From contig NZ_AFEJ02000003.1 in assembly GCF_000238775.2 (NCBI RefSeq), positions 124,001 through 188,000 on the forward strand: a stretch of 64,000 nt of DNA, given 5' to 3'. Under the pieces are notes generated by a model. It was given only the letters and a program-made list of their open reading frames with translations, was not told the DNA's origin and ran no database searches. Of this stretch, positions 37,222 through 45,870 are shown in pieces. This DNA is from Acaryochloris sp. CCMEE 5410. Its GTDB lineage: Bacteria > Cyanobacteriota > Cyanobacteriia > Thermosynechococcales > Thermosynechococcaceae. Position 1 is the first letter of the stretch. Every line of letters begins with the position of its first letter. Made by a program: the position numbers and the translations under genes.

Positions 37222-40164
37222 ATGAAACGGAAATGGCATCCAGAAGAGCTACTTGAGCATTGGTCTATCCAGCCTGATGAGGAACATCTGTTGTCCAGAC
37301 GTCAAGGCGCAAACCGCTTAGGATTTGTCCTGCTGCTTAAATTTTTCCAATACGAAGGACGCTTCCCTGAACAGAAGTATGAGATTCCTCGTATGGCCAT
37401 AACCTTTGTAGCAAGCCAGCTAAACTTATTGCCAGAGCAGTTTCAAGACTATAACTGGCGAGGTAGGAGCATTCAGAATCACCGGGCCCAGATTCGCCAA
37501 TTTACTGGATTTCGACAAGCCACGGTAACAGACCAAAATCAGTTACGCACTTGGTTAGTCGATTCAGCTCTGAGTCAAGAGCAGGACTATCATCATCTGA
37601 AATTGAAAGTCTATGCTCAACTGCGTTCTCTTCGGATTGAACCACCAACCCCCGCTAGAATTAAGCGCTTAATTCGGTCTGCTCAACACCTATTTGAGAG
37701 GCAGCTTTTTCCTTAACCCTTAAGCAGTTGTCCAAGCAAACTCAGACTGAGCTCGATAAATTGATCCAAGAACCCAAGGTGACGCCGGGTAAAGAGATAC
37801 CAGATCCTCCCCTGAGTGCATTGAAAAAGACCCAGGACCAGTCGGTCTCAATAGCCTGCTTTCAGAAGTCATCAAACTCCAACGACTCCGCCAAGTGGCT
37901 TTGCCAGATACCCTGTTTTCTCATCTAAGCCCACGAGTTCTGGAGTGTTATCGGCTCCGAGTGGAGACAGAAACCTTATCAGAGTTGAGGCATCACCCCA
38001 AAACCATCCGACTCACCTTACTCGCGAGTTTCTGCTGGCAGCGGTGCCAAGAGATCATCGACAACATCATGGATTTATTGATTCAGATCGTTCATCGCAT
38101 TGATACACGCAGCAAGAATAAAGTGACGTCAGAGGTGATCGCTAAAGTCAAAAAACCGACTCTCATACCCAGCTGTTTTATCAGGTGGCCACCGCAGCCC
38201 TAGCCACACCAGATGGCTTGGTCAGAGATGTTATCTACCCCGTTGCCAGTGAGCAAACTCTGGAGGCATTTGTTGACTCCTACAATGATGGCGGTCAGAC
38301 TTACCGACAACTTCTACACTCGAGGATCCGTTCTTCCTACGGTCATCATTATCGGCAAATGCTTCCTGCGGTACTGGAAGTGATTGATTTTCGCTGCAAT
38401 AACAAGCAATACCAGCCCATCCTGCAGGCTGTGGATTTACTCAAAGCCTATGTGGACACCCCCGAAAACCTTATGCCTCAGCAGACGACGTTCCCATCGA
38501 AGGGGTCGTCAGTGCAGACTGGCAAGAGACGGTATTGGATCAGGATGAAGACCAGCCAGACAAAGTAGATCGCATCGCCTATGAGATGTGCGTCCTCAGG
38601 GCCTTGCGAGAGAAACTACGGTGTAAGGAAATTTGGGTCGCCGGTGCCAATCGCTATCGCAATCCCGACCTGGATTTACCCCAAGACTTTGACGAGCGAC
38701 GAGAAGAATACTACCAGGATCTGCAACAGCCCCTAGAGGTGGAGACCTTCATCACTCAAATCCAGGCTGATATGGAAAACGCTTTGACCCTACTGAATCA
38801 GGGAATGCCCCACAATTCCAAAGTTGAGATCTTGAGTAAGCGAGGAGGACGAATTAAGGTGTCCCCGCTTGAGGCACAACCGGAACCCATGAACATTCAA
38901 AACTCAAGGAAGAGATCAACCACCGGTGGTCCCTAACGCATTTATTGGACGTCCTCAAAGAAGCGGACTTTCGGATTGATTTCACCCAGCATTTCAAGAG
39001 TGCGGCTAGTCGTGAAATATTGAGCCCCCAGTCCCTGCGAAAGCGCCTACTGTTGTGTATTTACGGACTGGGCACCAATTTAGGAATTAAGCGCATCGCT
39101 CATTCAGAAGCCGATGCAGGATACTTTGAATTGCATTATGTCCGACGCAAGTTTTTAAACAAGACTGCCCTCAGCTGTGCCATTACGGATGTGGCCAATG
39201 CGATTTTCCGGATTCGCCTTTCTCATATTTGGGGGGAAGCCACCACGGCTTGTGCGTCTGATTCTCGGCACTTTGAATCTTGGGACCAGAATTTGATGAC
39301 GGAATGGCATGTTCGCTATGGCGGCCGGGGGGTGATGATCTACTGGCATGTCGAGAAAAATCTGTGTGTATCTACTCGCAACTGAAGAAGTGTTCTTCCT
39401 CGGAGGTAGCCTTTATGGTTAAGGGTGTGCTTCGCCACTGCACGGAGATGTCCGTGAATAAAAGCTATGTGGATACCCATGGCCAAAGCGAGGTGGGGTT
39501 TGCCTTTTGCTATTTATTGAATTTCCAGCTGATGCCTCGCTTTAAGGGCATCAACAAGCAGAAGCTCTACCTGCCGATGTCCGGGCAGAAGAAGAAGTAT
39601 CTCCATCTTAAGGCGATTTTAAAGCGACCCATTCGTTGGGATCTGGTTCGGGAGCAATATGAGCCCATGATCCAGTTCACAACCGCGATGAAGCAAGGCA
39701 CTGCCGAACCTGAAGCCATTCTGAGTCGATTCACTCGCAACAACATCAAGCACCCCACCTACTTGGCTTTGGCTGAATTAGGGCGAGCCATTAAGACCAT
39801 CTTCCTGTGCCAGTATTTGCATGATGAAGCCTTACGGCAAGAGATCAATGAAGGCTTGAATGTCGTTGAGAATTGGAATAGTGCCAATGACTTCATCTTC
39901 TATGGAAAGAATGGTGACTTTGCCAGTAATCAAACGGCGATGCAAGAACTGTCCATGCTTTGCCTGCACCTACTGCAAATCAGCCTGGTTTACATCAATA
40001 CTCTAATGATTCAAAAAGTACTTTCTGAACCCACGTGGATGAATCGTATGCAGGAAGAAGATTTGAGGGCGTTAACGCCGTTGTTTTACCTCCATATCAA
40101 TCCTTATGGACGTTTCCGCCTCAACATGAATGAGCGTCTGGTGATTGAAAACTTGGCTGCGTAG
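37222..40164 (+). pseudogene. tnpA: Tn3-family transposase, six frameshifts (copy B)
   Basis: This is the second copy of the transposase at 16288-19232. It lacks copy A's first lesion (five T at 37342-37346 keep the N-terminal 164 codons open) but shares three (T-run 37706-37710, A-run 37824-37828, A-run 38465-38468) and adds three of its own (A-runs at 38150-38155, 38899-38902 and 39356-39360). Restoring one base at each of the six runs gives the same 982-residue protein as repaired copy A. It cannot make full-length transposase by normal translation. It could be moved only in trans by another TnpA that reads the same ends; the intact enzyme at 2077-5055 has different ends, so it is not an obvious candidate. 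Confidence 0.88.
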
Positions 40165-40309
40165 GGAGTAGCTGTAATGAGGTTGTTGAGTTAGGGCCCA
40201 TCTCAGCAAGGCAACCTTTGCTCGAATATCGAGTAGTACAGCAAAAAAATACTTAAGCAAAACTTATTGTTCAGGGGTAAATTTGCCCTGTTTTGAAGGG
40301 TGATCTAGT

Positions 40310-40347
40310 TTGGTTGCGTCTGGTGTCAGCAACCCTTCAATTACCCC
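40310..40347 (-). repeat. Right 38-bp inverted repeat of copy B
   Basis: Identical to the right end of copy A (19378-19415). The TPR-CHAT reading frame begins directly after it. Confidence 0.93.
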
Positions 40348-43300
40348 GTCTTGCCGAACTCGACCTGGATACCTGCTTCGTCTGTCGTGGCACAGAACAG
40401 AATTTTCCCCTTGACTCAGCCCTCTACCAGCAAGCCCTAGCCCTTTTCGAAACCATCGATCATGCCCTTGGCCCAGCTGATGTCCTTGTTAGCTTGGGCA
40501 GCCGTCTAATAAAGGCAGGCTTCGACGGCACCGACTCCGTTCATCAAGCCCTGAAAATCTATCGTCAACAAGACAATCTGCTCGGCATCTACAATGCACT
40601 GACTGACCTGAGCAGTTGGTATCTCCAGCAAGGGCAAATCAACGAAAGCTTTAATCTGCGCCAGGAAGCTCTAGAAATTGCCCAACGAATGGGCTTTCTC
40701 CTCGCTCAAGCTACCACCTACCTCGGCATCGGCGACTACTACTTCCGCACCTCCGACTATGCTAACGCCCTAGCTGCTTACGAACAAGTCGAAGCTCTCA
40801 CCGATCTCCCCGGTATTCGCACTATGCACGGGCTGGCTCTTGTGAATGCTTACATCCATATGAACCTCCTCGATCGCGCTGAATCCATTTGCCACCAGAC
40901 TATCACCCTACTCCTGCCAATTGGGAACTCTCCATCGCTCTCCTTGGCCTACTTCATCCTGGGCAACGTCTTGAGTGCCCAAGGCCAGTGGGCCGAGGCA
41001 ATCTCCCGATGGCAGACCGGTCTCACTGTTGATGTCGAACTCAAGAACCACTTCGACCAAGCCGAAAAACTCAAATGCATCGCCCAAGCCATGGTCATGC
41101 AGCACCACAAACCGGGAGGCTCCAAAGTCCCCGACGTGGCGTATGAAACCGCTATGCTACATTATTCTGAAGCGATTGTATGTTTAGAATCCATTGGTGA
41201 TCGCCAAGCCACCGCTGCGATAGCAGGCACTTACCAGCTCCAAGGTCAAACCGCCGTTGCCAGTGGTCGTTCCCTCAATGCCCTCCCCTACCTAGAGCAA
41301 GCTCGCGAGACCTACGCTGCCCTGGAACTGGGTATGCAAACCGCTATTACTGATAGTCTGCTGGGTCTCACCTGCCATAATCTGGGTGGGCGAGGCTACC
41401 CCGAACTTTATGCTGAAGCCAGCCAATGTTATAAACGCGCCTTGGCGTATTTCCAATCCACCGAAATGCGTGACATGACCTGGAAAGTCTGTTTCTATCT
41501 GGCTGATATTGATTACCTGAGAGGGTTTCAAGCAGCAACGGAGGCAGAGCAGCGATCGCTCTGGCAATCTGCAGCTCAATGGCTGGAAACCGCTGCCATT
41601 GAAATCGATCTTGTCAGGGGGAAGTTTATGTCAGCCGATGCCATCTCCCAAGAAACCGCACGGTTAGGATTAGTGTCCAACAAGGAAAAAGTCTATACCT
41701 TTGCCATCAAACTGCACCAGACCTACCTGCAAGACAATACCGCAGCCTTCAATTGGCTGGAACGCCTGAAGGGGCGAGTCTTTCTGGATGGGTTGGCGCT
41801 GACCTCTCTGCGATCACCCGCGATTGCGGAGGGAGATCTACTAGCTCAGGAACAGACAATATTGACTTCCCTACAACAGGCGACCACTCAAGCCGATGTG
41901 ATCACCCTTTCGCAACAGCTCAACCTCCTTTGGGATCGGATGGCTACAAACCTTGCAGCAGCTGAGTACGTGACACTGCGACGGGCCGAACCAATTTGTT
42001 TAAAAGCATTACTGTCTTGCCTTTATCCCTAGACAAAGCCTGCAAAATAGTGCCAATGCCTCTATGTTTGCCCTATGCTCCAACGCCGCGTCATCCTGGC
42101 CGAATACTTCACTGCCGAAGACCGTACCCTACTCTTTTTAGTGCGAAAAGATTTTGTAGAACCGATCGTCAAAGAAATTCCCAAGTCCACTGCACAAATC
42201 CGGGCTTTTGTAGCTCAATATTTTCAGGCGGATTCAGCGACGGATCACCAACTTAGAAAATCCACCAGTGATAAAGTTTACAATCTCCCGGAAGCCGAAT
42301 TTCACGCCTTTCTGCATGATTTTGTCAGCCCTTTGCTCGAACCTGATCCAGCGGGGAATCCCATCACCCAGCCGGGTGATATTGTCTGGTTTGTGCCCCA
42401 CGACTTTTTGCACTACTTGCCGCTGCACGCCGTGAAGCTTGGGGAGGACTATCTTAGTGATCTCAATCCCGTCTGCTATACTCCCAGTGCCTCGGTGATG
42501 AAATACTGCCACCAAAAGCGTAAAGGTAAACGGGAGAAAGCATTGATCTTGGGCGATCCGTTGATTTATACGAAAGCTCAAGCCCTCGAGATCCAATCGC
42601 TTTTTCCGCCTGGGGCGGCTGAACTTCACATCGAAGATGCCGCCACAGACTTACTCAAACGCAAGCTGAGCGAGGCCAAAGATGACATCGATATTCTCCA
42701 CATTGCCTGCCACGGTGATTTTGATTCAGAGCAAGCTCTTCAGTCTGGAATTACTTTGCCAGATGGCAGGCTCACTGCCGAGGATATCTTTAACTTAAAA
42801 ATGAATGTCGATCTCGTGATCCTGAGTGCCTGTGAGACGGGGATTAACGAAAACAAACCTGGTGATGAATTGATTGGTCTCACCCGTGCTCTGATCTACG
42901 CCGGAACTCCTTCCGTCGTCGTCAGCCTTTGGGAAGTTGATGCCATTTCTACCAGCATCTTAATGACACAGTTTTACAAAGAACTGCTTGATGGGGCAAC
43001 CAAAGTTGAAGCCCTCCAACAAGCCCAAATAGAATTGCGAACGATGAATATTGAAACTGCCATCGCCCATTACACCAAAATCCAACAACGCTCCCCGGAT
43101 CTGATTGACCAACGTCAACTGCGATGGGATATGGCTAACCTATATTACAACGTTCAAGATTTCAGTCGTGCCAAGGAACTTTACCAGACTCTTCTTCCGA
43201 CTACTAGGCCCAATAGTCCAGAAATCGAAAAAATCAACAATTTGGTCCTGCTGTGTGAGATACAGGAGGGCAGCAAACCAATACAGAAATACCCGTATAC

Positions 43301-43349
43301 CCATCCATATTTCTGGGCACCGTTTGTTTTAATTGGCGATTGGAGATAA
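40348..43349 (+). pseudogene. TPR-CHAT caspase-like protease, 5'-truncated and internally disrupted
   Basis: The 5' end was removed at the right end of Tn3 copy B; the frame can now only start inside the transposon (about 40293). Residues through about base 41500 are TPR-like helical repeats (ALKIYRQQDNLLGIYNAL, ATTYLGIGDYYFRTSDYANALAAYEQ). From 42075 to 43349 lies a CHAT peptidase domain with both catalytic motifs, HIACHGDF (His, near 42700) and LSACETG (Cys, near 42823), ending HPYFWAPFVLIGDWR as in the family. Between 42000 and 42075 the frame is broken by two stop codons, and both flanking parts are in the same frame, so a short stretch of about 70 bases is corrupted. CHAT proteases act as caspase-like executioners in bacterial defence and cell death. 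It leads three same-strand genes. Confidence 0.85.
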
Positions 43350-43353
43350 GGCT

Positions 43354-43986
43354 ATGGCAATTGAAGATAAGACAATAAAATTTGTCAAAGACTGGATGAA
43401 CAATGATTTTAAGATGATCCAGGGCACTATCAATCCACTCGAATCAATCGCTTTACTTGAAAATAGTTCTTATGGTGTGATTGAGAATACTAGTCAGCAA
43501 GCAATCGGGGCGGTAACCAAGGCGGATTTGGAAGGGGCGACCGCCACCAATGAATCAAATCCTGTGCAGCAACTTTTATATAAAGTACCCCTGCTAAAAG
43601 TAGGCTGTGATGTGGAAATGCTAACTATCGAGACCTCGGTACAACTGGCAACACTAATCAAAATTTCAAAAGCAGCAATAGTTACGGATGATGCCAATCA
43701 AATCGTTGGCGTTCTTTCAGCCGAATCCGTCCGCCAGTTTATTCAGAGTAGTACAAGTCAACAGAAGGGCGCAGTGTTAGGAAGTGATGCTCTTCCCTAT
43801 GTTCCTGGAACTGGATTAAAAGGAGCGTTGTCTCCACTGACAGCATACTGTATTTGCTATGAATGCTGGTATGTAAATGAACTATCCGCTGAACAGTGGA
43901 AATCTCTTCAAGCTAATCCACTACCACCCATAACTTGTCAAAATCCCGATCCTAATGTCCCCCAACATTTAATCAAGTTGAGTTGA
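43354..43986 (+). CDS. Tandem CBS-like domain protein
   Basis: A 210-residue protein starting at ATG 43354 (MAIEDKTIKFVKDWM) with GGAGATAAGG 8-12 bases upstream; a TTG at 43333 inside the CHAT gene is less likely. The first ~140 residues contain two CBS-like units (MIQGTINPLESIALLENSSYGVIENTSQ... AIGAVTKADLEG and LLKVGCDVEML... AAIVTDDANQIVGVLSAESV), the adenosine-ligand sensing fold. The C-terminal ~60 residues include paired cysteines (YCICYEC) that might bind metal. It starts 4 bases after the CHAT stop and is followed closely by two membrane-protein genes. A nucleotide-sensing partner of the CHAT protease is a reasonable idea, not shown. Confidence 0.65.
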   Translation: MAIEDKTIKFVKDWMNNDFKMIQGTINPLESIALLENSSYGVIENTSQQAIGAVTKADLEGATATNESNPVQQLLYKVPLLKVGCDVEMLTIETSVQLATLIKISKAAIVTDDANQIVGVLSAESVRQFIQSSTSQQKGAVLGSDALPYVPGTGLKGALSPLTAYCICYECWYVNELSAEQWKSLQANPLPPITCQNPDPNVPQHLIKLS

Positions 43987-43999
43987 CTCAGAGGTACTT

Positions 44000-45070
44000 A
44001 TGTTTAATGAGGTTTTGAAAGAAGCTACAGGAATCCTTGATCGCCGCTTTCTCCTGAATGCATTTTTCCCTTGCCTGATCTTCTGGGGACTACTAGGTAT
44101 TGTGGGTGTCGTGGGCAGTGGCTGGGAACCCTTAAAACTCCTACAAAACTGGAACCAGCAGGATGGCATCCTGCAAACTCTGGAAATCATTGGGTTAATT
44201 ACGCTTGTAGTGTCCTCTGCTAGCGTCCTTTCTAGCCACTCGGCCAGCATTCTGCGCTTCTATGAAGGGTACTGGAAGTTTCCAGTGATTCAGCGATTCA
44301 CCCAACTGGGTAAAACTTGGCATCAGGCACAGTTAGCAAAACTAGATGTGCCAGGTCAAATGAAAGAACTCGCACAACAAATGAAACAAGTAGACGCTCA
44401 ATTGAGTACGACTCAAGCATTGGATCAGAAGCGATCTCTACAAGGTGAAATGAAGAGTCTAATTTCTCAGGAAAGAGAATTAAATCAACGGCAGTTCTCC
44501 CTGAAAGAATTGAATTATCGCAATTACCCTCACCCCCAGCGCTCGGATCAAGTCATGCCAACCCGCCTAGGCAATATCCTGAAAAATTCTGAATTATACC
44601 CTCTCGAACGCTATACCATTGATGCTGTTTTGATTTGGCCACGCTTATACCATTCCCTGCCCGATCGCTACATTCAAGTGATCACCGAAGTTCGCAGTAG
44701 TCTTGACTTTAGCTTAGCAATCGCCACTCTCAGCGGACTATTTAGCATCATGACTGGCCTTTGGCTATTGGCGGTGAAAGCTCCCGGCTGGTTATTCCTG
44801 CTGTGTTTTTGGGGAGGAGCACTGGCAGCCTGGTTGGCCTATCAGAGTGCTCTCGGGAATGCGGTAGCCTATTCTGAACAGGTAAAAGTCTGCTTCGATC
44901 TCTATCGCCATGAATTGGTCAAGCAACTTCGACTTAAACCAGCGACAACACCTGATTTGGAGAATCAACAATGGCAGGAAATCCGAGAGCTATTCTATGA
45001 AGGAAAGATCACTACTACTTGGCAATACACAGACTTAGAATCAAAACCAGAGGGTGCTCAGAATGGTTAA
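44000..45070 (+). CDS. Coiled-coil membrane protein
   Basis: A 356-residue protein. Two hydrophobic segments lie near the N-terminus (FFPCLIFWGLLGIVGVVG, LEIIGLITLVVSSASVL), a charged Gln/Lys/Glu-rich coiled coil covers about residues 110-165 (MKELAQQMKQVDAQL), and two more membrane segments lie near 235-285 (SLAIATLSGLFSIMTGLWLL, WLFLLCFWGGALAAWLAY), followed by a soluble tail. It is 13 bp after the CBS-like gene and overlaps the next gene by 8 bases. I recognise no family. In this gene order it could be the membrane anchor or pore of a CHAT-triggered system. Confidence 0.6.
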   Translation: MFNEVLKEATGILDRRFLLNAFFPCLIFWGLLGIVGVVGSGWEPLKLLQNWNQQDGILQTLEIIGLITLVVSSASVLSSHSASILRFYEGYWKFPVIQRFTQLGKTWHQAQLAKLDVPGQMKELAQQMKQVDAQLSTTQALDQKRSLQGEMKSLISQERELNQRQFSLKELNYRNYPHPQRSDQVMPTRLGNILKNSELYPLERYTIDAVLIWPRLYHSLPDRYIQVITEVRSSLDFSLAIATLSGLFSIMTGLWLLAVKAPGWLFLLCFWGGALAAWLAYQSALGNAVAYSEQVKVCFDLYRHELVKQLRLKPATTPDLENQQWQEIRELFYEGKITTTWQYTDLESKPEGAQNG

Positions 45071-45704
45071 TCGTAAGAACCGCAGAGTATCGTTGTCACT
45101 GGGACACCTCTTTCTCCTGAGCTATCTTATATTAGGCAGTTTAGGCTATAGTTACCTGCAATGGGCAGAGGGGCAAAGCCAAGTCAAAATTTGGGTGCCT
45201 AGCCGGGAGTTACCAGCCTACGCACTAATCCAGCCCACCGATTTGACTGAGAGAACTTTTCCCACTAGAAGGATTGCCGCAGAAACCGTGAAGGAAATTG
45301 ATAAAATTCGCGATCGCTACACAATAACAACCCTTCCTGAAGATAAACCCATACGCAAAAATCAACTGGGGCCAGAACTCACATCGGATCGGAAAAAGTT
45401 GCTCCAAAACAGTGTCTTGATTGGGATCAAAACCACACCCGCAATGATTTTGGGTGGTAATCTGCAAGCGGGAAATTTGGTAGATATTGCGATCGCACAA
45501 GAAGCCACGGAGAAGCAACTGAATCCTAAATTAATTCAATTTGACAATACCTTTGTCTTCGATATTAAATCCAGTTCACTAACGACTACGACAGCCAGTT
45601 CAGCGCCAGAACGGGTCGTAGTTTTAGCTATTCCAGCCCAGCGTCAAGCCGAATTTGCCCGCAGCATCGCTGGTAAAAAGTTGTTGCTGTTTAGGAAACC
45701 CTAA
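45063..45704 (+). CDS. SAF-domain-like membrane-anchored protein
   Basis: A 213-residue protein from ATG 45063. One N-terminal membrane helix (LFLLSYLILGSLGYSYLQW) precedes a SAF-like domain (VPSRELPAYALIQPTDLTERTFP... LPEDKPIRKNQLG), the fold shared by CpaB/RcpC pilus proteins and FlgA. The second half (VLIGIKTTPAMILGGNLQAGNLVDIAI) resembles the region after SAF in CpaB. It should lie outside the cytoplasmic membrane. It overlaps the preceding gene and is the last of the four-gene row. No pilus genes are near, so a role different from pilus assembly is likely here. Confidence 0.6.
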   Translation: MVNRKNRRVSLSLGHLFLLSYLILGSLGYSYLQWAEGQSQVKIWVPSRELPAYALIQPTDLTERTFPTRRIAAETVKEIDKIRDRYTITTLPEDKPIRKNQLGPELTSDRKKLLQNSVLIGIKTTPAMILGGNLQAGNLVDIAIAQEATEKQLNPKLIQFDNTFVFDIKSSSLTTTTASSAPERVVVLAIPAQRQAEFARSIAGKKLLLFRKP

Positions 45705-45870
45705 GTTCGTTGTCGTGGCTATACTTGCGACATCGCACCCCTTAAATTGTGCTAGTTAAAAAGCGATTGGATTTTACTATTGATATCTACTAGCGTTACA
45801 ACCTAGTTGTTCACATTTGTTTTATAAAGCTGGACAAGGACCATACTAAGCAAACAAAAATATGCTCAAA

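Larger units (their letters stand above)
37037..40347 (+). mobile_element. Single-gene Tn3-family element, copy B
   Basis: A 3311-bp element with 38-bp inverted repeats at 37037-37074 and 40310-40347, in the same orientation as copy A (16103-19415). Flanks are AACAA left and GTCTT right, again no target duplication and no cross-match to copy A flanks that would show a simple exchange. The right end interrupts the TPR-CHAT gene, which continues in frame beyond 40348. Differences from copy A: one extra T (37342-37346), one A fewer in three A-runs (38150-38155, 38899-38902, 39356-39360) and one substitution near 40193. Confidence 0.92.

Noticed and set aside
16098-40352. Target duplication of a composite transposon made from the outer ends
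   Set aside because: The outer flanks AAGAT and GTCTT do not match, directly or as complements, so transposition of the whole block as one unit is not supported.
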